Positions 23,981-33,220 of a DNA stretch of 64,000 bases are shown here, piece by piece; within the stretch, counting starts at the first letter, position 1, and every line of letters starts with the position of its first letter. Both the position numbers and the translations under genes were made by a program. This DNA comes from Micromonospora tarapacensis (GTDB lineage Bacteria > Actinomycetota > Actinomycetes > Mycobacteriales > Micromonosporaceae), in the NCBI RefSeq assembly GCF_019697375.1, contig NZ_JAHCDI010000004.1:5009324-5073323 (forward strand), read 5' to 3'. Under the pieces are notes generated by a model. It did not search any database, was not told the origin of the DNA, and saw only the letters and a list, made by a program, of their open reading frames with translations.

Positions 23981-25438
23981 ATGCCGGACCGCACCGACTA
24001 CTCGGCTCTCATCGCCGGGCACACCGCCGTCATCGAGATGATCAACTCAGGTGACGCGGGCCTGCCGGTCCTGAACCAGCTGCTCCGGGTGGCCCAACCG
24101 GCGCTCGGCGCCGCGGGGATGGCGTTCGTGGAGTTCGCACCCAGTGGCGGCCGGGTGATCGCCGCCACCGGTGCCGCCGAATGGACCGTCGGCCGGCCGC
24201 TGCCGGTCAGCGACCCGGTCACCAGCTGCCTGCTGGCCGGGCCGCGCCTGCAGAGCGTACGGACCGAGCAGCTGGCCAATCAGCTCGGCACCGAACTGGT
24301 CGAACGCGGCCTGCGACGGATGGTCGTCTCCCGGGCGGAGATCGGCGGCCACACCGTCGGCAGCCTGCACGCTCTCTACCCCGCCGGTGACGAGGAGCCC
24401 AGCGCCGAACAACGCGGGGTGGTCGGTTACCTCAGCTCCTGCATCGCCCACATGTACGGCGACCAGAGCGGCCTACCGGTGCACGGCGACGGTCCGGTGG
24501 TGGCGGCGCTCGCCGACGGACTGGCCGTCGTGGACCGCGACGGCCACGTGCGGCTCTGGAACCCGGCCGCCGCCCAGGTCACCGGCCGCGCCGTCGCCGA
24601 GGCGATCAATCAGCCACTACCCTTCCCGCTCCCGCCGTCCGGGCAGGTCCTCGACCACCGCCTGCCGGACGGCCGCTGGCTCCGGGTCACCTCGGGTGAA
24701 CTGCCCGGCCCGGGCACCCTGCGCGTGGTCACCTTTCGGGACATCTCCGACCAGCAGCGGCACGACCACGAGCGGGATCTCTTCGTCGCGGTCACCAGCC
24801 ACGAACTGCGTACCCCGGTGACCGTCATCAAGGGGTACGCGGACACCCTCACCGACCACTGGGAGTCGCTGAACGACACCGACCGCCGGCAGGCCGCCCG
24901 GATCATCGGCCAACGGGCCAACGAGCTGGCCCGGCTGCTCGACCGGCTGCTCTCCTCCGCAGCCGAGGCCTGGCCGGGTGACGGGCCACCCGCCCCCTTC
25001 GACCTCGGCGAGACGTTGCGGGTCGCGGTCGCCGACCTGCCGGCGGAGCTGCGCCGCCGGACCACCCTCCAGCTGCCGGCCGAACTGCCCAGGGCGGTCG
25101 GACACCGGCAGAGCCTGGCCACCGTCCTGACCGAGTTGGCCACCAACGCCGGCAAGTACTCCCCAGCCGGCTCGGCGATCGACATCGGTGCGGGAGCGGA
25201 CGGCCAGACCGTCTGCTTCCGGGTCAGCGACCGCGGCATCGGAGTCCGCCCGGAGCACGTCGAACGCGCCTTCGACCGGTTCTGGCAGGGCGACTCCGGC
25301 GACCGGCGCCGCTATCCCGGCACCGGCCTCGGCCTCTATCTCGTCCGCCGGATCGTTGAACAGCAGAATGGATGGGTATTCCTGCGACCGAGGACCGGTG
25401 GGGGTACGGTCGCCGAGGTGCGGCTGCCCCGCAGGTGA
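23981..25438 (+). CDS. Cytosolic sensor histidine kinase (GAF-PAS-HisKA-HATPase)
   Basis: A 485-residue kinase without membrane helices. GAF-like domain about residues 20-160, PAS domain about 180-265 (GLAVVDRDGHVRLWNPAAAQ), dimerisation/phospho-acceptor region with FVAVTSHELRTPVTVIKGYA, and ATPase boxes LTELATNAGKYSP, VSDRGIGV, FDRFWQGDSGD and GTGLGLYLVRRIVEQQ. No response regulator gene is adjacent. ATG 23981 has CACACT 7 bases upstream and may be leaderless; GGGAG is only one base away, too near for a normal ribosome site. The next gene encodes a small ATPase of the anti-sigma type. Confidence 0.88.
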   Translation: MPDRTDYSALIAGHTAVIEMINSGDAGLPVLNQLLRVAQPALGAAGMAFVEFAPSGGRVIAATGAAEWTVGRPLPVSDPVTSCLLAGPRLQSVRTEQLANQLGTELVERGLRRMVVSRAEIGGHTVGSLHALYPAGDEEPSAEQRGVVGYLSSCIAHMYGDQSGLPVHGDGPVVAALADGLAVVDRDGHVRLWNPAAAQVTGRAVAEAINQPLPFPLPPSGQVLDHRLPDGRWLRVTSGELPGPGTLRVVTFRDISDQQRHDHERDLFVAVTSHELRTPVTVIKGYADTLTDHWESLNDTDRRQAARIIGQRANELARLLDRLLSSAAEAWPGDGPPAPFDLGETLRVAVADLPAELRRRTTLQLPAELPRAVGHRQSLATVLTELATNAGKYSPAGSAIDIGAGADGQTVCFRVSDRGIGVRPEHVERAFDRFWQGDSGDRRRYPGTGLGLYLVRRIVEQQNGWVFLRPRTGGGTVAEVRLPRR

Positions 25439-25476
25439 ACCGGCGGGAACAACGGGGGGGCGGAAGAGGGGCGGAA

Positions 25477-25923
25477 GTGGCGACGGGAGCGGTCGAACGA
25501 GCTTGGTGCGTGGTGGTGCCGCAGCACGCCAGCGGCGCACGGGTCGCCCGGCATCGGCTCGCCGCCGAGCTGACCGGGGTCGTGTCTCCGGCGGTGCTGG
25601 CGGATCTGGTGGCGGTCCTGGCCGAGTTGGTCGGCAACGCCGTCCGGCACGCCGATCCGCTGCCGGGCGGGGTCGTCCGGGTGGCCTGGCGGGTGCGCAC
25701 GACGCCCGAGGGGCCGCAGGTCCGACTGCAGGTCACCGACGGGGGTGCCGTCGGCGGCCCGCGGATCCGTCCGCCGGACATGGCGGCGGCCGACGGTCGG
25801 GGCTTGCACATCGTCAACGGCCTGGCCAGCAGCTGGGGTGTGGCACGCGACGGCCTCGGCCAGAGCGTCTGGGCCGACTTCGACCCCGTCCCGCAGCGGC
25901 CGGATCTGGTGACCGCGGGCTGA
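25477..25923 (+). CDS. ATP-binding protein, anti-sigma-factor (SpoIIAB/RsbW)-like
   Basis: A 148-residue GHKL ATPase domain without a kinase dimerisation part. The N-box is VLAELVGNAVRHADPLPG, the G1 box LQVTDGGAVGGP, the G2 box DGRGLHIVNGLASSWG. Streptomycete and Micromonospora genomes contain many such stand-alone proteins, thought to be serine kinases or anti-sigma factors acting with SpoIIE-type phosphatases. GTG 25477 has GAGGGG 6 bases upstream. No partner sigma or anti-anti-sigma gene is in the window. Confidence 0.82.
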   Translation: MATGAVERAWCVVVPQHASGARVARHRLAAELTGVVSPAVLADLVAVLAELVGNAVRHADPLPGGVVRVAWRVRTTPEGPQVRLQVTDGGAVGGPRIRPPDMAAADGRGLHIVNGLASSWGVARDGLGQSVWADFDPVPQRPDLVTAG

Positions 25924-26016
25924 GCCGGCGCGCACTGCCGGCGCCGGGAGGGCGGGCGGCTGCGGCAGGGCGGGTCGTGCCCCACGGCCCGGCGGGGGCC
26001 TCTAGGCTGTGTCGCC

Positions 26017-26901
26017 GTGAGCAAGCGTCGAAAGAACCAGCGGGCCGCCGCGCCGACGGCCAAGCGCGAGCGGATCCGGGACGTCTTCGTCCCCCGCCCC
26101 TTCGAGGGGTTGGTCGACGAGGCCGGGTGGATCGCCCTGCGGGAGTTGGTCCCGGCCGCCTCCGCGCCGCTGCGGCTCACCCCGGCGCTGGCCGAGGAGT
26201 ACGGCGACCGGCCGGTCACCCTGGCCACCGTGCTCCCGATGGCCGCGCCCGCGATGAGCCGGGCGGACGGCCAGGTCCTCGTCGGGCTCCAGCGCCACCT
26301 CCAGTCCGGCGACGTCTCCCGAGACCTGGCCGAGTCGGTGCTCTGCGCGCTGCGGGCCGCGCCCGGCGCTCCCGTTCCGGTGCCGCCGCTGCCCGGTCCC
26401 GGCCCCCGGCTCCAGGACATCCTGGTGGACGGCCCGCTGGAGATCACCCTGCACGAGGGTTTCGAGTTCTGGCTGGCCCCGGAGGCCGCCGAGGACCCGA
26501 CCGTGCGGGCTTCCCTGGAGCGGGCCAACGCGGCGATCTATCCCACCGTGCGGCTGGCCGCCGCGCGGGCCGCCTACTGGTGCCGGGTGCCGGAGAAGGC
26601 CCACGTCCGCTGGGTGCTGCCCGAGGCCGAGGAGGCCGCCCTGGACGCGCTGGCCAGACTCGGCGCCGACGGCTCGCTGCCCCTCGGCGAAGGGACGAAG
26701 CTCGCGGGCATGTTCCGGGCCCATGGGCGGCTGGTGCCGGTCTGGGACCTGCCCGAGGACGCCCCCGCCGCCGACTGGGAGGACCCGGTCGCCGACTTCG
26801 CCAAGCGGTACACGGAGGCGCTGGCGCAGACCGGCCCGCTCGACGCTGCCGCGCGGCGCTCCCGGCAAGGGCTCCTCGGCCGCCAACTCACCCTGCGCTG
26901 A
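26017..26901 (+). CDS. DUF5926 family protein
   Basis: A 294-residue cytosolic protein with a lysine/arginine-rich N-terminus (SKRRKNQRAAAPTAKRERI) and the DVFVPRPFEGLVDEAGWIAL motif that marks the actinobacterial DUF5926 family; the rest is mostly alpha/beta with FEFWLAP and RAAYWCRVPEKAHVRWVLP conserved-looking segments. Function not known. GTG 26017 has TAGGCT 8 bases upstream (leaderless). It converges with arginine deiminase, 12 bases between stops. Confidence 0.85.
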   Translation: MSKRRKNQRAAAPTAKRERIRDVFVPRPFEGLVDEAGWIALRELVPAASAPLRLTPALAEEYGDRPVTLATVLPMAAPAMSRADGQVLVGLQRHLQSGDVSRDLAESVLCALRAAPGAPVPVPPLPGPGPRLQDILVDGPLEITLHEGFEFWLAPEAAEDPTVRASLERANAAIYPTVRLAAARAAYWCRVPEKAHVRWVLPEAEEAALDALARLGADGSLPLGEGTKLAGMFRAHGRLVPVWDLPEDAPAADWEDPVADFAKRYTEALAQTGPLDAAARRSRQGLLGRQLTLR

Positions 26902-26913
26902 CTGCCTCCCGGC

Positions 26914-28143
26914 TCAGGCGGGCGGTGCCGTCGCGGCGGCTCCGGTCTCGCGCAGCAGGGGACAGGACATGCAGCGTGGGCCGCCCCGACCCGAGCCCAG
27001 CTCGGAACCGGCGATCGGGATCAGCTCGACCCCGGCCCGCTCCAGCTGCGCGTTGGTCTCGACGTTGCGCTCGTAGCCGACGCAGAGCCGGGGTGCCAGC
27101 GCCAGGGTGTTGTTGCCGTCGTCCCACTGCTCCCGCTCGGCGGTCACCGGGTCGAGCCCGGTGTCGATCACCCGAAGCCGGTCCAGGTCCATCGCGTCCG
27201 CGGCGGCCCGCAGGAACGGTGCCGGGCCGTCCACCCGCGGATCCTCGCCGTCCGTGCCGGCGATGACCGTGTACGCGGACAGCGTGTCGGCGGCGTTCGG
27301 GTACATCAGCACCGTGTCGACATCGACCATCGTGCAGATGGTGTCCAGGTGCATGGTCGCCCGTTCCTGTGCGATGGGGACGACGAGGATGGTGTGCGCG
27401 AGCCCGGCGGCGAAGACCCGGCGGGCGAGCCGTTCGGCACCGGCCGGCGTCGTCCGTTCACCCACCCCGACGGCCAGCACTCCCGGTGCGAGGAGCAGCA
27501 CGTCGCCGCCCTCCAGATGCTCCAGGCCCGGCCGGTAGACGAACCGGGTCCCGGCGAACCGCGGGTGGTGCCGGTAGATCGCGTCGGTAAGCGTGGTCTC
27601 CCGCCGCCGGGCCGGCATCGCCAGGCTCGTCACACCCACCCGGTCCCCGATCCACAGTGACGAGTCGCGGGTGAACAGCAGGTTCGGCAGCGGGTCGACG
27701 ATGAAGTCGTGGCGATCCATCAGGGTGTAGACCAGCCCGCCGGGGCGGTCCCGGCCGACCCGCAGCTCCTCGTGGGCCAGACCGGCGACGAGAACGCCGG
27801 CGAGCGCGGCCGGATCGAGGTAGGCCAGGTGCGCGGCGACCCGGGCGCGCAGGGTGTCGCCGAGTCGCGGCGAGTTCAGCACCTGTCCGGTCAACTCGGC
27901 TCGGACGTCCGCCACGGCCAGTGTCTCGGTGAGCAGGTCGGTGAGATAGAGCACCTCGACGCCACGGGTCCGAAGCGCGTCGGCGAAGGCGTCGTGCTCC
28001 TCCTGCGCCCGGCCGACCCATGGGATAGCGTCGAACAGCAGGGAGTCGTTGTTGCGCGGGGTGAGCCGGGCGAGTTCCGGTCCCGGCCGGTGCAGCAGCA
28101 CGGTGCCGAGTCGGCCGACCTCACTGTCCACGTAGTGGGTCAC
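26914..28143 (-). CDS. arcA: Arginine deiminase
   Basis: Hydrolyses L-arginine to citrulline and ammonia. The 409-residue protein has the guanidine-modifying fold motifs [37 protein letters not shown] (catalytic histidine and aspartate) and the C-terminal [13 protein letters not shown] with the nucleophilic cysteine at about residue 391. GTG 28143 is chosen over an upstream ATG because TACGCT lies 6 bases before it (leaderless) and the conserved domain starts a few residues later. No arcB or arcC neighbour is present, so a full deiminase fermentation pathway is not encoded here. Confidence 0.93.
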   Translation of the reverse strand: MTHYVDSEVGRLGTVLLHRPGPELARLTPRNNDSLLFDAIPWVGRAQEEHDAFADALRTRGVEVLYLTDLLTETLAVADVRAELTGQVLNSPRLGDTLRARVAAHLAYLDPAALAGVLVAGLAHEELRVGRDRPGGLVYTLMDRHDFIVDPLPNLLFTRDSSLWIGDRVGVTSLAMPARRRETTLTDAIYRHHPRFAGTRFVYRPGLEHLEGGDVLLLAPGVLAVGVGERTTPAGAERLARRVFAAGLAHTILVVPIAQERATMHLDTICTMVDVDTVLMYPNAADTLSAYTVIAGTDGEDPRVDGPAPFLRAAADAMDLDRLRVIDTGLDPVTAEREQWDDGNNTLALAPRLCVGYERNVETNAQLERAGVELIPIAGSELGSGRGGPRCMSCPLLRETGAAATAPPA

Positions 28144-28306
28144 CTTCGCAGCGTAGGGCAGGGTTTGGCGGCATCCGGTAAAACGACCGTGGGTGAATAT
28201 GGCATTCATCCACAGTCATTCCGGCGCTCCGGCTTGCCGACTACCCGGACCGGCAACGTAGGGTAGTGAGAACGTAACTTCGAGGGACCTTTTGCCGGAG
28301 GTCGCG

Positions 28307-29047
28307 ATGACTGTCTTCCCCGCTCGTCGAGCCGTACCCTCCACCCGGGCACTGCCGCCCGTGTCGGTGCCGCACCCCCGGGTCGAGACGCCAGGGGTGG
28401 TCGCAGCCCCCCGCCCGTCCCCGTTGGAGTGGGCCCGCCGTCGCCGCGCCGAGCGGGGCGCCCGGCGCCTGGAGGCGGCCGGCGCCCGCGCGCTCGGCCA
28501 ACTCGACCACCTCGGTCCGGCGTGGCACGTCATCGACTGGCCCCGCACGGACGCCGCCGACATCCTGCTCGACGACACCGAGGACAATCGCGCCGGGTTC
28601 CTCGCCATCGGTCCGAGCGGGCTGTTCGCCGTCACCATCGCCGATCACGGCCGGGCTCGTGTCCTGGTCGCCGGCGACGTCGTGCAGATCAACGGCAAGC
28701 GTCCGCCGTACGTGGCCGAGGCCCGCCGCGACGCCAGGCGCGCCAGCAAGGCGCTGACCGCCGCCGTCGGCCACCCGATCCCGGTCACGCCGGTGCTCAC
28801 CTTCGTGGGTTCGGGTGTGATCAGCGTCTACGGCCTGCCCAAGGACTGCCTCATGGCGACCCACCGGGAACTCGACCGGTTGCTCGTCGCCGGTGGCAAC
28901 CGGATCAGCCCGGCCACCGCCGAGAAACTGTCCCGGGTGGCTCAGCACCCCGGCACCTGGATGACCGGCGGGTATTCCGCGGCGGCCGACTACCGGTGGT
29001 ACGAGGACGGCCGAACGGCCGCTGACAAGCCGGCCGGGCGGCGGTAA
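28307..29047 (+). CDS. NERD-like (nuclease-related) domain protein, hypothetical
   Basis: A 246-residue protein with an arginine-rich linker (WARRRRAERGARRLEAAGAR) followed by a region that resembles NERD/restriction-endonuclease-like folds: LGPAWHVIDWPRTDAADILL, FLAIGPSGLFAVTIADHG, and an RRDARRASKALTAAVG helix. The usual catalytic D-ExK residues are not clear, so nuclease activity is uncertain. ATG 28307 has GGAGG-like GGAGG/TCGCG spacing (GGAG 6 bases upstream). Divergent from arcA, with about 160 bases between. Confidence 0.55.
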   Translation: MTVFPARRAVPSTRALPPVSVPHPRVETPGVVAAPRPSPLEWARRRRAERGARRLEAAGARALGQLDHLGPAWHVIDWPRTDAADILLDDTEDNRAGFLAIGPSGLFAVTIADHGRARVLVAGDVVQINGKRPPYVAEARRDARRASKALTAAVGHPIPVTPVLTFVGSGVISVYGLPKDCLMATHRELDRLLVAGGNRISPATAEKLSRVAQHPGTWMTGGYSAAADYRWYEDGRTAADKPAGRR

Positions 29048-29214
29048 CGTCTGCGGCGATGCCACGCGGCCGGGCACGGCACGGCTTCCACCGGCCTACG
29101 CCGTCGTCGACCGGGCACTGATCAGCACCGACGGCTCCGGACGCCCAACGCGGTCGGCGGTCTTGGCCGCGACCGGCTAGCGTGGACGTACCCTCGGTGT
29201 GCATAGGAGGCTCG

Positions 29215-29673
29215 GTGGCCCACGTCGAACTCTCGCTCTCGGAAGTGTTCGTGCCCTCCGCAGGGACACCGACAGAGCAGGGGTACGACAACATCGGCCG
29301 GTGGTCCGCCACGGTGTCCCGCGCGGACGAACCGTGCCTGCTCATCGACGCCGAGACCCTGGTGATGGCGGTCTCCGCCGCCGGCTGCGACCTGCTGCGC
29401 CTGGGTGCGCCGGAGGACGTGATCGGGCTGCCGCTGCTCGACGGCGGGTTGCGCCTGCTGGACTTCACCGCCTACCGGGGCGAGTTGGCCGAGCCCGAGA
29501 TCGACAAGATCCCGCCGCTGCTGGCGCTCTCCTCCGGCCGGCTGGCCCGTGGGCTGCTGCGGATCGAGGCGGCGGCCGAGGGCGCGCCGGACGCGACAGT
29601 CGACGCCATCTCCACACCCGTGCTCGCCGACGGCACCGTCGCCGGCTCGCTCACCTTCTTCTCCGAGGTCTGA
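29215..29673 (+). CDS. PAS-like single-domain protein, hypothetical
   Basis: A 152-residue protein with PAS-type text: ADEPCLLIDAETLVMAVSAA, GCDLLRLG and VIGLPLLDGGLRLLDFTA, then a beta-rich end (ADGTVAGSLTFFSEV). Likely a small sensor without an output domain. GTG 29215 is preceded by AGGAGG at 4 bases; GTG 29197 and GTG 29182 are possible longer starts. No obvious partner. Confidence 0.6.
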   Translation: MAHVELSLSEVFVPSAGTPTEQGYDNIGRWSATVSRADEPCLLIDAETLVMAVSAAGCDLLRLGAPEDVIGLPLLDGGLRLLDFTAYRGELAEPEIDKIPPLLALSSGRLARGLLRIEAAAEGAPDATVDAISTPVLADGTVAGSLTFFSEV

Positions 29674-29723
29674 CCCGCCCGCCCATCCACGAGCTCCCCC
29701 GCTCCGCCCCGAGGAACGCCCCC

Positions 29724-30374
29724 GTGCCGCCCATCCCACCCCGTCGTGCCGCCGACCGGTCGGCCGGCCCGACTCCGCCACCACGCCAGCGCCTGGCCAC
29801 CGCCGTCACGCTGGCCGCACTCCTGCTGGCCGGATGCGGCGCGCCACCGGAGGTGCGCGACGGGCCGGGTCGCCTGCCGACCTGGGCACCCACCGCGACG
29901 CCGAGCACGGCGGCGACCCCGACCCTGGTGCCGGGCGGGCTGCCCACTGCCGACCCGCACAGCCCCTCGGCCGACCCGGGGCTGATCGCGGTCGCCTGCC
30001 AGGGCGACCCATCGGCGCAGCGGATCATCGGCCTGGTGCGTGGCCGCAGCGGACTGCTGCCCAAGGACGCGAAGGTCAGCGTCGGCAGCGGTCCGCTGTG
30101 CGCCGCCGGCTGGCAGTTCACCACCATCGCCGTGGCCGGATACGAACCGCTTCAGGTGGTCACCCGTGAGCAGACCGGCACCCTGCGCCTGGTCACCGCC
30201 GGCACCGACGTGTGCACCGTCGAGGTGCGGGTGGCCGGCCCGGTCGGCATCCGGACGCTGGCCTGCGGCAGCGACGATGGCGGGCTCTCCGTGCCGGTTC
30301 CGTCGACCCCGTCGCCCACACCCTCGACCCCGTCGCCGTCGCCGTCCAGTTCGTCGCCGACCCCGGCTGCGTAG
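29724..30374 (+). CDS. Secreted lipoprotein, hypothetical
   Basis: A 216-residue lipoprotein: basic N-terminus, hydrophobic stretch ATAVTLAALLLAGC with lipobox LAGC at about residue 37, a Pro/Thr-rich spacer, a folded core with three cysteines (VACQGD, PLCAAGW, DVCTVEV, TLACGSD in order) and a C-terminal Pro/Ser-repeat tail (SPTPSTPSPSPSSSSPTP). GTG 29724 has GAGGAA about 8 bases upstream. It lies 51 bases after the PAS-like gene and 9 bases before pheA. Confidence 0.7.
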   Translation: MPPIPPRRAADRSAGPTPPPRQRLATAVTLAALLLAGCGAPPEVRDGPGRLPTWAPTATPSTAATPTLVPGGLPTADPHSPSADPGLIAVACQGDPSAQRIIGLVRGRSGLLPKDAKVSVGSGPLCAAGWQFTTIAVAGYEPLQVVTREQTGTLRLVTAGTDVCTVEVRVAGPVGIRTLACGSDDGGLSVPVPSTPSPTPSTPSPSPSSSSPTPAA

Positions 30375-30383
30375 GCTGGGCGC

Positions 30384-31340
30384 ATGCCGGGAACACCGCC
30401 GACCCGTTTCGTCTACCTCGGGCCCGAGGGCACCTTCGCCGAGCAGGCACTGCGTACCGTGCCCGCCGCCGAGCGGGGCAACCGCACGCCGGCCCGCAGC
30501 GTCGGCGAGGCGCTGGAGGCCGTACGCGTCGGGGACGCCGATGCCGCCCTGGTGCCGCTGGAGAACTCGATCGGCGGCGCGGTCGGGGTGACTCTCGACG
30601 AGCTGGCCGAGGGGGAGCCGCTGATGATCACCCGAGAGGTGATCCTGCCGGTGGAGTTCGTGCTCGGCGCCCGACCGGGAACCTCCCTGCCGGCGGTACG
30701 CAGCGTCGCCGCTCATCCGCAGGCCTCCACCCAGTGCCGGGGCTGGCTGCGGACGCAACTGCCCGACGCGATCGTGGTGGACGTGCTCTCCAACGGTGCG
30801 GCGGCGGCCGGCGCGGCCAACGGCGAGTACGACGCGGCTGTCTGCGCCCCGATCGGCGCGGCCCGGCACCGCCTCGCCGTGCTGGCCGACAAGATCGCAG
30901 ACCACCCCGACGCGGTGACCCGGTTCGCGCTGTTGTCCCGGCCCGGCCCGCCTCCACCGCCGACCGGAGACGACGTGACGTCGCTCGCCGTCTACATCGC
31001 GCACGACCGGGTGGGTGCGCTGTTGTCCGTGTTGATGGAACTCGCCGTCCGGGGCGTCAACCTGACCCGGATCGAGTCCCGGCCGACGGGTGAGGCGCTC
31101 GGCCGGTACGTCTTCTTCCTCGACTGCACCGGCCATCTGGCCGATGTCCGGCTCGGGGAGGCGTTGCAGGGGCTGCGCCGGGTCTGCGCCGATGTCCGCT
31201 TCCTCGGCTCGTACCCCCGGCACCGCTGGGGCGCGATGACGGGCGAGCGCCCGGTGGCCGCCCCGGCCGGTCTCTCCGATGCCGACTACACCGACGCCGC
31301 CGCCTGGCTCGCGCGGCTGCGGGCCGGCGAGCTGAGCTGA
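30384..31340 (+). CDS. pheA: Prephenate dehydratase
   Basis: Converts prephenate to phenylpyruvate in phenylalanine synthesis. The 318-residue monofunctional enzyme has FVYLGPEGTFAEQALR, VPLENSIGGAVG, HPQASTQCRGWL and the catalytic TRF motif within DAVTRFALLS, followed by an ACT domain (about 200-280) with the ESRPTGEALGRYVFF phenylalanine-binding motif, so feedback control by phenylalanine is expected. TAGGCT lies 6 bases before ATG 30384 (leaderless). A hairpin follows the stop. Confidence 0.95.
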   Translation: MPGTPPTRFVYLGPEGTFAEQALRTVPAAERGNRTPARSVGEALEAVRVGDADAALVPLENSIGGAVGVTLDELAEGEPLMITREVILPVEFVLGARPGTSLPAVRSVAAHPQASTQCRGWLRTQLPDAIVVDVLSNGAAAAGAANGEYDAAVCAPIGAARHRLAVLADKIADHPDAVTRFALLSRPGPPPPPTGDDVTSLAVYIAHDRVGALLSVLMELAVRGVNLTRIESRPTGEALGRYVFFLDCTGHLADVRLGEALQGLRRVCADVRFLGSYPRHRWGAMTGERPVAAPAGLSDADYTDAAAWLARLRAGELS

Positions 31341-31365
31341 GCACCCGGGTCCGGGACCCGGGTGC
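31341..31365. terminator. Bidirectional hairpin terminator
   Basis: Perfect 11-bp stem (31341-31351 with 31355-31365), 3-base loop, directly between the convergent pheA and AIM24-like genes. No T-run, as common in high-GC actinobacteria. Confidence 0.7.
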
Positions 31366-31368
31366 GGC

Positions 31369-32085
31369 TCATCGGAACAGACCGCCCAGCACGCCACCCT
31401 GATCCTGCTGGCCGCTGCCCATGACCGGCGGTTCCTCCGACGGCTGGACGACGACGAAGCCGTGGCCGGCGAAGCTCATCGTGTACGCCTCACCGGTGCT
31501 GCGGCCGAGCAGGGTGCCGAGCCCGATCTGGTCCGCCCGGTGGTAGCCCGTCTGCAGGCTGGCCGACCAGCAGACGGCGGCCTGCGGGTCGACGTAGGTG
31601 GGTGCGTCGACGTTGAGCACGACCGGGGTGCCCCGGGTGGTGACGGCGATCCTGCCGTGGCCGGTGAAGACGCAGTTGAACAGGCCGGACGAGGCCATGC
31701 CGGCCCCGCCGGCCATCTTGATGTCGTACCCCAGGGTGGCGTCGAAGGCCAGCACGCTGGACCCGTTGATGGAGAGCGCGTCCCCCGGCTCCAGGTCGAT
31801 GACGTGCACGTCCTTGGCGAAGTCGGCGAGGAAGACGTCCCCGCGACCGGTGAGCTTCATCAGCGGGACGCCCTCGCCGGTGAGCTTCTGCTTGAGAAAG
31901 TTGCCCAGCCCGCCGGAGCCGAGCGCCTGGAACTGCACCTGCCCCTGGTACGCCACCATCGAACCGACCCGGGCCATCGCCTCGCCGGCAAGCTCGATCT
32001 TCAACATCTTGGAGTTCTGCAGCCGCATCCCGGGCTGCGCCGACTCCTGTTCCAGGTTCGCCGCCGAAAACAGCTCGCTGCGCAT
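31369..32085 (-). CDS. AIM24 family protein
   Basis: A 238-residue cytosolic beta-rich protein of the AIM24/TIGR00266 group. Segments such as MVAYQGQVQFQALGSGGLGN, FLKQKLTGEGVPLMKLTG, VFLADFAKDVHVIDLEPGDA and GLFNCVFTGHGRIAVTTRGTP are characteristic of the double-layer beta-sandwich. ATG 32085 has GGGAGG 6 bases upstream. Biochemical role is not established; eukaryotic Aim24 affects mitochondrial organisation. Confidence 0.88.
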   Translation of the reverse strand: MRSELFSAANLEQESAQPGMRLQNSKMLKIELAGEAMARVGSMVAYQGQVQFQALGSGGLGNFLKQKLTGEGVPLMKLTGRGDVFLADFAKDVHVIDLEPGDALSINGSSVLAFDATLGYDIKMAGGAGMASSGLFNCVFTGHGRIAVTTRGTPVVLNVDAPTYVDPQAAVCWSASLQTGYHRADQIGLGTLLGRSTGEAYTMSFAGHGFVVVQPSEEPPVMGSGQQDQGGVLGGLFR

Positions 32086-32163
32086 GGGGTTCCTCCCGTA
32101 CTCGCCGTGTCTGGCCGAGACGGTAGAGCCCGGCCGCAACCGACCCGGCGGGTGGCGGCACCG

Positions 32164-32514
32164 TCAGCCCCAGCCCAGTTCGTGCAGGCGTGCGTCGTCG
32201 ATGCCGAAGTGGTGGGCGATCTCGTGCACCACGGTCACGGCGACCTCCTCGACGACGTCGTCGTCGGTGTGGCAGATGCGCAGGATCGGCTTCCGGTAGA
32301 TCAGGATGCGGTCCGGCAGGACACCGGCGTAATCCCAGCCCCGGGCGGTCAACGCGTGGCCCTCGTAGAGACCGAGCAGATCCTCACCGGGCGGCGGGTC
32401 GTCCTCGACCAGGATCACCACGTTGTTCATGAGCGCCAGCAGCTCCTCCGGAACCTCGTCCAGCGCCTCCCCCACCAACTCCTCGAACCGCTCGCGTCCC
32501 ATCTCCACCGCCAC
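32164..32514 (-). CDS. Small zincin-type metallopeptidase family protein
   Basis: A 116-residue protein with the zinc-binding HEIAHHFGIDD motif near its C-terminus (HExxH plus downstream D), as in the actinobacterial metallopeptidase (DUF1025-type) family. The N-terminus FEELVGEALDEVPEELLALM and VVILVEDDPP are also family-typical. No signal peptide, so it is probably cytosolic. GTG 32514 has GGGGGAG 9 bases upstream. Substrate unknown. Confidence 0.85.
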   Translation of the reverse strand: MAVEMGRERFEELVGEALDEVPEELLALMNNVVILVEDDPPPGEDLLGLYEGHALTARGWDYAGVLPDRILIYRKPILRICHTDDDVVEEVAVTVVHEIAHHFGIDDARLHELGWG

Positions 32515-32536
32515 CCCGTCATTCTCCCCCAGCCGA

Positions 32537-32616
32537 CCCGCGACCTTGCACTCCCGGTAACGGAGAAAAGGATGCAGAACGCATTACCGCAACCGAAAGT
32601 GCAAGATCGACGCGGG
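32537..32616. repeat. Imperfect intergenic inverted repeat with TTGCACT / AGTGCAA
   Basis: Outer CCCGCG / CGCGGG and TTGCACT (32546-32552) / AGTGCAA (32598-32604) are in inverted order, with further partial matches (CGGTAAC against ATTACCG) inside. It fills most of the space between the OsmC and metallopeptidase genes and looks like a degenerate palindromic element. Confidence 0.5.
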
Positions 32617-32628
32617 CGGGAAAGCGGA

Positions 32629-33060
32629 TCAGGACGTGAGGCGGGCGGTCAGGGTGATCTCGGCGCCGGGCGAGAGCAGGCGGGAGATCGGGCAGTGCTG
32701 CTTGGCGGTCTCGGCCAGCTTGGCGAACTGCGCCTCGTCGATGCCGGGCGCCTCGCCGACGGTCTCCAGGTCGATCCGGGTCACGGTCATCCCCGCGTCG
32801 GTCTTGTCGAGGTGCACCTTCGCGGTGGTCTCCACGGAGGTCGGCGTCGTGCCGGCGTCGGCGAGCGCCTTCGAGAAGGCCATCGAGAAGCAGCCGGCGT
32901 GCGCGGCGCCGATCAACTCCTCGGGGTTGGTGCCCTCGCCCTCCTCGAAGCGTGACTTGAAGGAGTAGTTCCCCTGGAGCCCGCCCTTGCCGGTGCGGAT
33001 CGTGCCGGACCCCTCGGTGAGGTTGCCCTGCCAACGTGCGGAAGCGGTACGGATAGGCAT
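32629..33060 (-). CDS. OsmC-family peroxiredoxin
   Basis: Reduces organic hydroperoxides with a pair of cysteines. The 143-residue protein has both: Cys57 in AHAGCFSMAF and Cys123 in QHCPISRLL, with the SARWQGNLTEGSG start and PEELIGAAHAG of true OsmC rather than Ohr. TAGCGT lies 7 bases upstream of ATG 33060, so leaderless; longer in-frame upstream sequence has no conservation. Confidence 0.92.
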   Translation of the reverse strand: MPIRTASARWQGNLTEGSGTIRTGKGGLQGNYSFKSRFEEGEGTNPEELIGAAHAGCFSMAFSKALADAGTTPTSVETTAKVHLDKTDAGMTVTRIDLETVGEAPGIDEAQFAKLAETAKQHCPISRLLSPGAEITLTARLTS

Positions 33061-33220
33061 GCACCTGACGCTAGTCCACCGGACGTCGTCCGGCGACCGG
33101 GCGCCCCGGCCGCGCGTCGGTGTTCCTCGGCACGGCGGACCGGCTGTGCCATGATTCGACACAGACCTGCACGGCGCGGCGGGCGCGCGGCGTCCGGGCC
33201 ACCAGGAGAGGGTGAGCACG

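Noticed and set aside
24427..25540. Minus-strand frames over the sensor kinase
   Set aside because: No domain and antisense to clear HisKA/HATPase motifs.
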